Shown one piece after another: positions 35,191-43,619 of a DNA stretch of 64,000 bases. The stretch spans positions 1 through 64,000 of the forward strand of contig JANXUR010000076.1 of assembly GCA_025356095.1 (NCBI GenBank), read 5' to 3'. Numbering within the stretch: position 1 is the stretch's first letter; each line of letters begins with the position of its first letter. Source of the DNA: Acidobacteriaceae bacterium (GTDB lineage Bacteria > Acidobacteriota > Terriglobia > Terriglobales > Acidobacteriaceae). Below the pieces are notes generated by a model. The model was not told where the DNA came from. It worked only from the letters and a program-made list of their open reading frames with translations, and did no database searches. Both the position numbers and the translations under genes were made by a program.

Positions 35191-35796
35191 CTAGACACCC
35201 CGAAACCGGCCTCGCCACCAAAGCACCAGAACAGCACAAGCCAGCAGGCCCAGCGCCACGCCATCAATCCGGCGGATTACCGCCAGCATCTCCTGCCAAT
35301 GCTGCCCAAAGAGAAAACCAACCACGCAAATCACCACGGTCCAAAGGGTGGCGCCGGCAAAGTTGCACACTAGAAACCTTCCCCACGGCATGCGCAGCAC
35401 GCCAGCCAGCGGCCCCGCGAAGACGCGCAGTCCGAAGATGAAGCGCGCCACCAGCACTGTCGGCGCGCCATACCGGCGAAACAGCGCCTCACCATGCGCC
35501 AACGCTCGTGGCGGAATGCGAAACACGTGGGCATAGCGCAGCAGCAGGGGCCGCCCGCCCTTACGGCCTATCCAGTACCCAATGTTGTCTCCGACGGTCG
35601 CAGAAACCGCTCCTACCAGAATCAGCCAAGTAAGGTTCAGGCGCTGCTCCCCGGCTGCCATAAAACTAGCTACCAGCAGCACGCTCTCGCCGGGTACCGG
35701 AACACCGGCGTTCTCCAGCAAGAGCATCACCGCCACTGCCCAGTATCCATAGGCGACGATGAAGTGCTGAAGCTGCTCAAATAGATGCTGTGCCAT
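35191..35796 (-). CDS. DedA-family membrane protein (VTT domain)
   Basis: The 201-residue protein has the DedA pattern: YWAVAVMLLLENAGVPVPGE with the E-x(n)-PxPGE re-entrant motif, the conserved GDNIGYWIGRKGGR and the FxRF-type VARFIFGLRVFAGPLAG motif. DedA proteins are proton-linked lipid flippases or transporters, some recycling undecaprenyl phosphate. Arg and Glu residues essential in E. coli YqjA/YghB appear conserved. It starts 111 bases after the alpha/beta hydrolase gene on the same strand. Confidence 0.93.
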   Translation of the reverse strand: MAQHLFEQLQHFIVAYGYWAVAVMLLLENAGVPVPGESVLLVASFMAAGEQRLNLTWLILVGAVSATVGDNIGYWIGRKGGRPLLLRYAHVFRIPPRALAHGEALFRRYGAPTVLVARFIFGLRVFAGPLAGVLRMPWGRFLVCNFAGATLWTVVICVVGFLFGQHWQEMLAVIRRIDGVALGLLACAVLVLWWRGRFRGV

Positions 35797-35816
35797 CAGG
35801 GAAGCGACTCACAAAG

Positions 35817-35864
35817 CTGGGCAAGCAGGTCAAGCAGGGCAAGCAGGTCAAGTAGGTCAAGGCG
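35817..35864. repeat. Short tandem repeat (GCAAGCAGGTCAA-like) in the DedA leader
   Basis: The words GCAAGCAGGTCAA, GCAGGGCAAGCAGGTCAA and GTAGGTCAA run head to tail between the hydrolase stop and the DedA start, about 9-bp sub-period. Non-coding. Confidence 0.7.
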
Positions 35865-35907
35865 ACCACGCCGATCCGCAACGAGCGTTGACGCGATATC
35901 GTTGCGG

Positions 35908-36888
35908 TCAGTAGCCATGCGCACGGCCAGATTCTCTCTTAAGAAATTCACCCACAACCCGGTTGAATTCGCCGGGGACTTCCTCGTACGGCAGGTGGCC
36001 AACGCCGGGCATCATCACCAGTTGGCACTCGCCTAGCCCGCTCTGCAGCTGCTTTGCCGAACTGGCCAACACGCGGTTGTCTTTACTGCCCCACACCAGC
36101 AACGTGGGAATCCTCGCAATCTGCGGCAACACCAATTCCAACTCTTTCAGGTCGGCGTGCCAGGTCCTTAGGATTGCGAGCCCGTTGTCCCAGCCACCCG
36201 TAATTAGGAACGGAGCCCGATAGCCCTCAATGGTGCCGGGAGGAATCCGCGACGCATCGCCGTACATCGTGCCCAGCCACTCTAGGGCGTGGGCATCAAT
36301 CAACCCGGTAGCCCGCCGAAATAGGGAGAGACCCAGCGGATGCGAGAGCACCCGGGCAGTCAGCTTGCCCACTGGCGACCACGGGTTAATTGGTGCGGAG
36401 AGGACCATGCTCTGCACCCGCTGGTGGCCCTGCTCCCCAGCCAGCGCGGCCATGCGCATGGCGACGCCGCCGCCCCGCGAGGTAGCCACAAGATGGAAGT
36501 CTTCCACCCCAATGCCAGCCAGAAATTCAAGGGCAAGGCTGGCGGTTCCTCGCAAGGACGCATCGAGCTTGGCGCTACGGTCTGAAAAGCCCGAACCCGG
36601 CAAGTCCGGGGCAATTACCCGGAACCACTGCGCGAAGTAAGGCAGGGTCAACCGCCAAGAAAATGAGTAGCCTAGCAACCCGTGCAAGAAGACCAGCGGC
36701 GGGCCTTCCCCGCCCGCCAGATAGCGATAGCGAACCCCTTCCACCTCCGCCCAGCACTCCTCGACGCCAGCAGGCGGCGGGGGAGCCAACAGGCGGCAAG
36801 CCTCCCTAGCGTCAACGGCGGGGTCGGCGGGGTCGGCGGGGTCACCGCTATTGGGACGAAAGTACGCAGGCAACTCTTTGGTCAGCAT
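35908..36888 (-). CDS. Alpha/beta hydrolase
   Basis: This 326-residue alpha/beta hydrolase has the oxyanion motif VFLHGLLGYSFSWR, PDLPGSGFSD, a nucleophile elbow TSRGGGVAM (Ser), the acid region LLVWGSKDNRV (Asp) and GVGHLPYEEVP (His). Residues 15-25 contain DPADPADPA, coded by a 9-bp tandem repeat (36817-36844). There is no signal peptide. Substrate cannot be told; epoxide hydrolase/haloalkane-type or ester hydrolysis are options. It lies between argD upstream and DedA downstream on the minus strand. Confidence 0.9.
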   Translation of the reverse strand: MLTKELPAYFRPNSGDPADPADPAVDAREACRLLAPPPPAGVEECWAEVEGVRYRYLAGGEGPPLVFLHGLLGYSFSWRLTLPYFAQWFRVIAPDLPGSGFSDRSAKLDASLRGTASLALEFLAGIGVEDFHLVATSRGGGVAMRMAALAGEQGHQRVQSMVLSAPINPWSPVGKLTARVLSHPLGLSLFRRATGLIDAHALEWLGTMYGDASRIPPGTIEGYRAPFLITGGWDNGLAILRTWHADLKELELVLPQIARIPTLLVWGSKDNRVLASSAKQLQSGLGECQLVMMPGVGHLPYEEVPGEFNRVVGEFLKRESGRAHGY

Positions 36889-36928
36889 CGGCGTCTATGT
36901 TAAGCAGTACCCCAAATCGCATTGGTTG

Positions 36929-36959
36929 GAGGGGAGCCTCGCGGCTCCCCTCGTTTTTT
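36929..36959 (+). terminator. Strong hairpin with T tract between argD and the hydrolase
   Basis: GAGGGGAGCC pairs perfectly with GGCTCCCCTC around TCGC and is followed by GTTTTTT on the plus strand. Both flanking genes are on the minus strand, where no U tract follows the stem, so its apparent orientation is opposite to the genes. Confidence 0.75.
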
Positions 36960-36976
36960 GCTATGGATGGGTGCGG

Positions 36977-38185
36977 CTACGCCAGCTTGGCGCGCTTCTT
37001 GCCCAGCAGCTTCTTGAGCACCCGCACCAACTTATCCACCTGCTTCTCCTCCAGCAGGAAGGCTGGCAGTAGGCGAATCACCACATCCTGCGTCACATTG
37101 AACAACACGCCCGCGATCAGGCCTTCTTCCACCAGCGGACGCGCGGGAAAGTCGAGTTCGATGGCTTGCATACAACCGGCGCCGCGGACGTCCCGAATGG
37201 CGCTGCGGCTCTTCGCCAACTCCCGGAACTGCTGCTGCATATAGTCGCCAATCGCGGCTGCCCGCGCCAGCAGGTTCTCCTCTTCCAGAATGCTGAGATA
37301 CTCCAGCGCCAGACGGCAAGCCAGCGGCCCCCCGCCAAAGGTGGACCCGTGCTGCCCCGCATGGATCGCAGAAGAGAACTCCTCCTTGGCCAGAAACGCC
37401 CCCAGCGGCACGCCGCCTGCAATGGGCTTGGCAATGGCCAAAATGTCCGGCGTCACCCCCGCGCGCTGATAGGCAAACATTTTGCCGGTGCGGCCGAGGC
37501 CGCACTGAATCTCGTCAAATACCAGCGCTGCGCGATATTCATCCGCCAGCCCCCGCGCCAACTGCAAAAATTCCGGCGAGCACTCGCGGATGCCACCTTC
37601 CCCAAAAATCGGCTCCATCACAATCGCGCAGGTGTCGCCATTCACCGCCGCCCGCAGCCCTTCCATATCGTTGCGTTCCACATGCTCCACGCCGGGAACC
37701 AGAGGCTCGAATCCTTCGGTGTACTTGCCCTGCCCTGTCAGCGACATGGCCCCGTAAGAGCGCCCGTGGTACGACCCCTTGAGCGCTACCACGCGATGCT
37801 TTCCGGGCCCGCCAGCGCGATGCCCTGCGAGCCTTGCCAGCTTCAGTGCGCCTTCAATCGCCTCCGTGCCACTGTTGGAAAAAAACGCCCGGTCAAGCCC
37901 GGAGACTCTGGCCAGTTTCTGTGCCAGCAGCCCCTGATACTCGCTGTAGTACAAGTTGGAAATGTGAATAACCTTGGCCGCCTGCTCACGCATGGTGCGC
38001 ACCATTCGAGGGTGGCCATGGCCCAGCGCATTCACCCCAATCCCGCCGATAAAATCTATGTACCGGTTGCCTTTGTCGTCGAACACGTAGACGCCCTTGC
38101 CGCGCACAATGCACAGCGGGTACCGGGCGTAGGTGGGAATCAGGTAGCGGCTTTCGAGGTCAGCGATCTGCTGGAAGCGGTTCAT
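36977..38185 (-). CDS. argD: Acetylornithine/succinyldiaminopimelate-type class III aminotransferase
   Basis: This is a 402-residue PLP enzyme. Motifs: YPLCIVRGKGVYVFDDKGNR, GIGVNALGHGHP, FFSNSGTEAIEGALKLAR, VFDEIQCGLGRTGKMFAYQ and the PLP lysine in ILAIAKPIAGGVPLGAFLA, plus GSTFGGGPLACRLALEYL. These fit ArgD, which makes acetylornithine in arginine synthesis; other class III ornithine or beta-alanine aminotransferases are hard to exclude. No other arg genes are close, apart from the M20 enzyme seven kilobases away, which could be an ArgE-type deacetylase. Confidence 0.87.
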   Translation of the reverse strand: MNRFQQIADLESRYLIPTYARYPLCIVRGKGVYVFDDKGNRYIDFIGGIGVNALGHGHPRMVRTMREQAAKVIHISNLYYSEYQGLLAQKLARVSGLDRAFFSNSGTEAIEGALKLARLAGHRAGGPGKHRVVALKGSYHGRSYGAMSLTGQGKYTEGFEPLVPGVEHVERNDMEGLRAAVNGDTCAIVMEPIFGEGGIRECSPEFLQLARGLADEYRAALVFDEIQCGLGRTGKMFAYQRAGVTPDILAIAKPIAGGVPLGAFLAKEEFSSAIHAGQHGSTFGGGPLACRLALEYLSILEEENLLARAAAIGDYMQQQFRELAKSRSAIRDVRGAGCMQAIELDFPARPLVEEGLIAGVLFNVTQDVVIRLLPAFLLEEKQVDKLVRVLKKLLGKKRAKLA

Positions 38186-38482
38186 TGTGACCCAATTTTA
38201 GCGTAACCGGGGCAGCATGGGGCTGACGAAACCAGCGCGAACTCTGCGGAAGGCTGCAGCAATCGCTCGGGCCCGGCATCCCAATAATCGTTTGCCATCT
38301 ACATTAATTCATATAAATCGGCTCTTGAAAAGAATATAATTTTGCTAAGTCCATTGATAGCAATGGCTTAGCGAAACGAAATCATGCTTCCAGTTGGCCT
38401 TAGAGTTGCATCGGAGGATGGGTACGGCTGTATTCTGCCCTGCCAGCAATTCGGGGCGCATTGCATCGTCACTGTGTTTTAG
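38186..38482. promoter_or_regulatory. Divergent intergenic region before the sensor kinase gene
   Basis: Nearly 300 bases without a gene separate argD and the sensor kinase. An AT-rich island at about 38288-38345 contains a TATAAT hexamer (38335-38340) and TTGAAA five bases before it, too close to form one sigma-70 promoter. It is a likely promoter region for the kinase, but no precise site can be fixed. Confidence 0.4.
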
Positions 38483-41302
38483 ATGAATAAGGAGTTTCAA
38501 AATCGGCTGATCGCCTGGTTCTTGGTTCTGCTGACCGCAGCGGCCGTGACCCTTGCTGCGTTCAACGTCGCCGTAGAACCAAAGTTCCAGATACCCTACG
38601 ACGGGGTCTGGTGGGTGGAACATCAAGGCCAACTGGTCGCGGAACGCGTTCGTGATGGCAGCCCGGGCCAACACTCGGGCATCAAGGCTGGTGACGTTCT
38701 GGTTGCAGTGAATCGGGGCGATGTAAGCACCGTCGCCGCCCTTACCCGCGAGCTGTTTTCCGCAGGTCTCTACTCCAAAACCACTTACACGCTGCGTCGC
38801 AGCGGAGTGGCGCTCGATTCAGTCGTAATTCTGGAGCCCGCAGATCGCTCACTGAATCAATGGCTGCGCGGCATCGCACTGATCTATCTTGGCATCGGCC
38901 TTTACGTACTTTTGCGGCGCTGGACCTCCTACAAGTCCACCCATTTTTTCTTTTTCTGTCTGGTCTCGTTCGTCTTTTATGCCTTTAAGTTTACTGGCAA
39001 GCTCAACCTGTTTGATTGGACTATCTACTGGTCAAACGTAGTGGCATGGGCACTGCAGCCAGCGTTGTTCTTGCACTTTGTACTGACCTTCCCTGCGCGG
39101 CATACGATACTGGATCGTCGCCGCTGGTTGCCCGCTGCCATCTACGTACCGGGTGCCGTTCTGCTGGCTGTGCAAATCGTTGCCCTCACTTGGCTGGAAG
39201 CCAGCGAGCACCTGCGCTGGAACCTCGACCGGCTGCAGATGGTTTATCTGGCGACTTACTTTGGCTTGGCCGCATGGATTTTGATGCGGCAGTACACCCG
39301 CGCCACCAACGTGGTGTTGCGCCAGCAGATGAAGTGGGTGACGCGCGGCACCGTGCTGGCAATCGCCCCGTTCACCGTCTTCTACGTTTTGCCTTACGTG
39401 ATGGGCTGGGCCCCGGTCGGGCTCATGAAGTTCGCCGTGGTTGCACTCGGACTGCTGCCGCTCACCTTCGGCTACGCCATCTTCCGCTACCGTCTGATGG
39501 ACGTGGATTTGATCTTCAAGCGGGGCATGGCCTACACCCTAGCCGCAGCGGCCATCGCGGGTGTGTACTTCGCCAGCATCGCCTTTATTGCGGAAGTGGT
39601 GCACGCTTCGGTGCCGGGTGCGGGGCAGGTTGGGTTGATTGCCGCCATCGCCATCACCGCGCTGGTGTTCGACCCACTGAAGAACTGGATCACCGAGAAG
39701 ATTGATCAGGCGTTTTATCGCCAGCGTTATGACTACCGCCAGACGCTCATCACCTTTGGCCGAGACCTGAGTGCGGAGACTGATCTCGACCACATGCTGC
39801 ACTCGGTCGTCGAGTACATGGCCAAAGCCCTCATCGTGGATCGCGTCGCACTGTTCATCGTCTCAGAAGATGGCGCGGTGCATCTCTCGCAGTCGTTTGG
39901 CATCCCCAAGCAAGAGGGACTGGATCTCGCCTTTTTGACCCGCGAGCGCGCTGAAGGGGAAGCGGGCCATATTTTCTTCGACAATACGCATCAAGCGGTG
40001 CGGGAATCGGATGCGTCGCAACAGGCCATCGGCAGGCTCGACCTGAATTACTACATTCCCTGCCGTGCACAGCATCGCCCAGTGGCTTTTCTGGGACTCG
40101 GTAAGACCCGCGAAGGCGACTTCCTTTCCAGTGAAGATGTAGAACTGCTGGAAACACTGGCTGGCTATATCGGCATCGCCATCCAGAATGCGCAGCTTTA
40201 CACCTCACTGCAACGCAAGGCAGAAGAGAACGAACGGCTCAAGGAGTTTAACGAGAACATCGTCGAATCCATCAGCATTGGTGTGCTCGCGGTGGATCTG
40301 AGCGAACGCATTGAATCGTGGAATTCGCAGATGGAAGTGATGTACGCTTTGCCTCGCGCCGAAGCTCTGGGACGTACGCTGAGCGACGTCTTTCCGCCCG
40401 CCTTTGTGGATGAATTCCACCGGGTGCGCCAAGGTCAGGGGATTCACAACCTTTACAAGTTCCGTCTGGGCACGCCCACCGGCGAAACCCGCATCACCAA
40501 CGTCGCCATCGCGCCACTTGTGGCTCGCGACCTGAACGTGATCGGTCGCCTGATCATTGTGGACGACATCAGCGAGCGGCTCGAACTGGAAGCGCAGGTA
40601 GCGCAGGCAGATAAACTTTCATCGGTTGGTTTGCTAGCCGCAGGCGTGGCACACGAAGTCAACACGCCGCTGGCGGTGATTTCCTCCTATGCGCAGATGC
40701 TGACCAAGCAAGCGCACGGCGACGAGAAATTGCACGGTGTGCTGGAAAAGATCACACAACAAACCTTCCGCGCCTCTGAGATTGTCAATAACCTGCTGAA
40801 CTTCTCGCGTACGAGTGGCACCGAGTTTGGCGAGGTGAACCTGAATCGCGTGATTCAGGATACGCTCGCTCTGCTGGAACACCAGATGCGGACTTCACGA
40901 GTCACCGTGATTCACAGCTTGGCTGCGGAACTGCCGGAAATCTTTGGCAACACGGGCCGTCTGCAACAGGTATTTCTGAACCTGATTCTGAATGCGCGGG
41001 ACGCCATGCCTAACGGCGGCACCCTGCACGTGAGCACGGTCGCCAACGGCTCGGTGCAGGCGATTATTTCCGATAGCGGCACCGGCATCGCGCCGGAGCA
41101 TCTGGCGCGGATCTACGACCCATTTTTCACCACCAAGAATGGCACACGGGAAGGCCAGCCTCGCGGTACCGGGTTGGGACTTGCCGTCACCTACGGCATT
41201 ATTCAGGAACATGCGGGCAAGATTCGCGTGGAAAGCACGCCCGGTGCGGGCACGGCCTTCCATCTCGATTTTCCCGCCGTAAGGAAGGCCGTCCATGTCT
41301 GA
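38483..41302 (+). CDS. Membrane sensor histidine kinase with PDZ-like, GAF and PAS domains
   Basis: The 939-residue kinase has a first membrane helix (residues ~9-27), a PDZ-like periplasmic domain (~45-115, DGSPGQHSGIKAGDVLVAVN), eight or so membrane helices (~128-395), a GAF domain (~430-575), a PAS domain (~590-700), a HisKA domain with the phospho-His in AAGVAHEVNTPLAV (about residue 723) and an ATPase domain with N box LNLILNARDAMPNGG and G boxes DSGTGIAPEH, GTGLGLAVTYG. It overlaps the response-regulator start by 8 bases. The signal it senses is unknown; the membrane part resembles 7TM/DUF-type sensory regions found in acidobacteria. Confidence 0.93.
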   Translation: MNKEFQNRLIAWFLVLLTAAAVTLAAFNVAVEPKFQIPYDGVWWVEHQGQLVAERVRDGSPGQHSGIKAGDVLVAVNRGDVSTVAALTRELFSAGLYSKTTYTLRRSGVALDSVVILEPADRSLNQWLRGIALIYLGIGLYVLLRRWTSYKSTHFFFFCLVSFVFYAFKFTGKLNLFDWTIYWSNVVAWALQPALFLHFVLTFPARHTILDRRRWLPAAIYVPGAVLLAVQIVALTWLEASEHLRWNLDRLQMVYLATYFGLAAWILMRQYTRATNVVLRQQMKWVTRGTVLAIAPFTVFYVLPYVMGWAPVGLMKFAVVALGLLPLTFGYAIFRYRLMDVDLIFKRGMAYTLAAAAIAGVYFASIAFIAEVVHASVPGAGQVGLIAAIAITALVFDPLKNWITEKIDQAFYRQRYDYRQTLITFGRDLSAETDLDHMLHSVVEYMAKALIVDRVALFIVSEDGAVHLSQSFGIPKQEGLDLAFLTRERAEGEAGHIFFDNTHQAVRESDASQQAIGRLDLNYYIPCRAQHRPVAFLGLGKTREGDFLSSEDVELLETLAGYIGIAIQNAQLYTSLQRKAEENERLKEFNENIVESISIGVLAVDLSERIESWNSQMEVMYALPRAEALGRTLSDVFPPAFVDEFHRVRQGQGIHNLYKFRLGTPTGETRITNVAIAPLVARDLNVIGRLIIVDDISERLELEAQVAQADKLSSVGLLAAGVAHEVNTPLAVISSYAQMLTKQAHGDEKLHGVLEKITQQTFRASEIVNNLLNFSRTSGTEFGEVNLNRVIQDTLALLEHQMRTSRVTVIHSLAAELPEIFGNTGRLQQVFLNLILNARDAMPNGGTLHVSTVANGSVQAIISDSGTGIAPEHLARIYDPFFTTKNGTREGQPRGTGLGLAVTYGIIQEHAGKIRVESTPGAGTAFHLDFPAVRKAVHV

Positions 41303-42731
41303 AGTAGTCGCTATTCCGCGAGCACCCATCGCCCCCTCGGGCCTCCCCTCTCGCATCTTGATCATTGATGATGAGGCGGCCATTCGCGAATCCTTGCAAA
41401 CCTTGCTGGAAATGGAGGGCTATCACGCGGAAACGGCGAGCACCGGCGCGGCGGGATTGTCGCGTCTGGACGACTCCACCTACGACCTGGTGTTGCTCGA
41501 CTACTCCTTGCCCGATCGCGATGGCTTCAGTGTGCTGGATGAAATCCGCTCGCATGACCTGCAACTGCCCGTCATCATGATCACCGCCTACGGCACGGTG
41601 GAAAAAGCGGTGCAGGCTTTGCAATGCGGTGCCACCAACTTCATCCCCAAACCATGGGACAACGAAAAGCTGCTGGCTGATGTGCGAGGTGCGGTGAACC
41701 AGCGCCGCGTGGAAGAAGAAAACGTCCAGCTCAAGCGCGCCCTGAAGCAGCGCTACAGCTTTGAAAACATTGTGGGCAAAAGTGAGCCCATGCTGAAGAT
41801 TTTCGACCTGGTGGCGCAGGTGGCTCCGAGCCGCTCAACCGTGCTGCTGCAAGGCGAAAGCGGTTCGGGCAAGGAACTGATCGCGAAAGCGATCCACTTG
41901 AACTCACCGCGGCGCAACCGCGCCTTCGTGCCTGTGAACACCGGTTCCATGCCAGCCGACCTGCTGGATTCCACCCTCTTCGGCCACGTGAAGGGTGCCT
42001 TTACAAGCGCCATCGCGTCGAAGAAAGGCCTATTCGAGATCGCCGACGGCGGCACCATCTTTCTCGACGAAATCGGTACCATGGGCATGGAGACGCAGAC
42101 CAAGATTCTGCGTGTGCTGCAAGATAAGCGATTTATGCACTTGGGCGGCGTTCGCGAGATTCAGGTAGACGTCCGCATCATCGCCGCCACCAACGTGGAC
42201 TTGCGCCAACTCGTGCAGGAAGGGCGCTTCCGCGAGGACTTGTTTTACCGCCTCAACGTCATCACTGTGGATTTGCCACCCTTGCGCCAGCGCAAGGAAG
42301 ATATCCCCCTGCTGGTGGATCATTTTCTGAAAAAGTATTCTGATGAAAACGTGCTGCCGCTGCGGCGGATCACCCCGGAAGGTCTGCGCCCGCTGATGTC
42401 ATACGCATGGCCGGGCAACGTGCGTGAATTGGAAAACGCCATGGAGCGTGCGGTAGTGCTCTCCACCTCGCAGGCCATCGGGGCCGATCTGCTGCCCGAG
42501 CACACCGTGAGCCGCGGCGTGGCCCTGCCCATGCCAGAGATTCGTCCGGATATGTCGCTGTTCGACATTATTGAAGACTGCGAACGCCGCGTCATCACCG
42601 ACATGCTGGAGAAGTGCAGTTGGAACCAGACCGAAGCCGCCGAGCGCTTCAAAGTGCCGCTTTCCACCCTGAACCAGAAAATCAAGCGGCTGAATATCGA
42701 AATCCGCAAAAGGCGGGCGGAAGCCTCGTAG
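41295..42731 (+). CDS. NtrC-family sigma-54-dependent response regulator with variant GAFTSA loop
   Basis: A receiver domain with acidic pocket IDDEA and phospho-Asp 67 (LLDYSLPD) precedes an AAA+ domain with Walker A GESGSGKELIAKAIH, Walker B GGTIFLDEIG and arginine-finger region, then a C-terminal Fis-type helix-turn-helix (EAAERFKVPLSTLNQKIKRL). 478 residues, normal for the family. The sigma-54 contact loop reads GAFTSA (residues ~234-239) instead of GAFTGA. It is translationally coupled to the sensor kinase (8-base overlap). Targets are not evident; mlaE-mlaF starts 63 bases downstream. Confidence 0.94.
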   Translation: MSEVVAIPRAPIAPSGLPSRILIIDDEAAIRESLQTLLEMEGYHAETASTGAAGLSRLDDSTYDLVLLDYSLPDRDGFSVLDEIRSHDLQLPVIMITAYGTVEKAVQALQCGATNFIPKPWDNEKLLADVRGAVNQRRVEEENVQLKRALKQRYSFENIVGKSEPMLKIFDLVAQVAPSRSTVLLQGESGSGKELIAKAIHLNSPRRNRAFVPVNTGSMPADLLDSTLFGHVKGAFTSAIASKKGLFEIADGGTIFLDEIGTMGMETQTKILRVLQDKRFMHLGGVREIQVDVRIIAATNVDLRQLVQEGRFREDLFYRLNVITVDLPPLRQRKEDIPLLVDHFLKKYSDENVLPLRRITPEGLRPLMSYAWPGNVRELENAMERAVVLSTSQAIGADLLPEHTVSRGVALPMPEIRPDMSLFDIIEDCERRVITDMLEKCSWNQTEAAERFKVPLSTLNQKIKRLNIEIRKRRAEAS

Positions 42732-42794
42732 CGGGTGAATTCTCCACGTTTGTTATAGTGGCTTTGCGCCTTCTGTACTTTGGTGCGAATCGCC

Positions 42795-43574
42795 ATGGAT
42801 CTGGTTTCTCCCGCTGACTTCGTGAAAGAGCGCCTGGAATCCGTGCAGGCCTATGCCCTGCTGTCTTGGCAGAGCATCACCAATCTGTTTTCCACGCCGC
42901 GCTATTTAGCCGACACCCTGGTGCAAGCCGACCTGATTGGCGTCGGCTCGCTGCCTATCACGCTGATGGCTGGGTTCTTCATCGGCGCCGCCTTCGCTTT
43001 GCAATCCTCCAGCACCATGGCCCGGTTTGGTTCGCTCTCTTTGATGGGGCAACTGGTATCGCTTTCCATGGTGAAAGAGCTAGGCCCAGTGCTTACCGGC
43101 CTGATGGTTTCTGGCCGCAACGCCAGCGGCATGGCCAGCGAACTTGGCTCGATGCAGGTGACCGAGCAGATTGACGCTATGCGGGCGCTGGGCACCGACC
43201 CCACGCGCAAGCTGGTCACGCCGCGCGTGGTGGCCACGATCGGCATGGTATTTATTCTTACGATTCTCGCCGACTTTGTGGGCATTGTGGGGGGGCTGGC
43301 GGTGTCGCGCGCCCTGCTCGGTCTCGATGCGCACGAGTATTGGAGCAAAGCTTGGCAAGCTCTGGTGGCTGGCGACATTGTGATGGGCCTGACCAAGCCT
43401 ATCTTTTTCGGATTTATTCTGGCCACCGTGGGCTGCTACTTTGGTCTTTCCACCAAGGGCGGCACTCAGGGAGTGGGCCGCTCCACCACTCAAGCAGTGG
43501 TGGTCTCTTCTGTTCTAATTCTGGTGGCCGACCTGTTTATTACCCGCGTCATGATGCTGATATTTGGCAGCTAG
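42795..43574 (+). CDS. mlaE: MlaE-type ABC transporter permease
   Basis: ATG 42795 (MDLVSPADFVKERL) gives 259 residues; GTG 42783 upstream is an alternative. The protein shows the MlaE/TtgI-type permease signature: QADLIGVGSLPITLMAGFFI, MVKELGPVLTGLMVSGRNASG, GSMQVTEQIDAMRALGTDP and about five membrane segments. It should partner MlaF in retrograde phospholipid transport from the outer membrane. A substrate-binding MlaD (MCE) gene is not found nearby. mlaF follows by 45 bases. Confidence 0.93.
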   Translation: MDLVSPADFVKERLESVQAYALLSWQSITNLFSTPRYLADTLVQADLIGVGSLPITLMAGFFIGAAFALQSSSTMARFGSLSLMGQLVSLSMVKELGPVLTGLMVSGRNASGMASELGSMQVTEQIDAMRALGTDPTRKLVTPRVVATIGMVFILTILADFVGIVGGLAVSRALLGLDAHEYWSKAWQALVAGDIVMGLTKPIFFGFILATVGCYFGLSTKGGTQGVGRSTTQAVVVSSVLILVADLFITRVMMLIFGS

Positions 43575-43619
43575 CGCAGACCGTTCAAGCACCAACGCCT
43601 GTGAGGAGCGCATTGCCCC

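Noticed and set aside
35796-36002. 68-codon minus-strand frame after the hydrolase gene
   Set aside because: It is made mostly of the local tandem repeat (LDLLDLL pattern) and overlaps the hydrolase end; no ribosome site or homology is seen.
37166-38206. 346-codon plus-strand open frame opposite argD
   Set aside because: Antisense shadow of a clear class III aminotransferase in high-GC sequence.
38325-38340. Sigma-70 promoter TTGAAA / TATAAT before the sensor kinase
   Set aside because: The two hexamers are only 4 bases apart, far below the usual 16-18.
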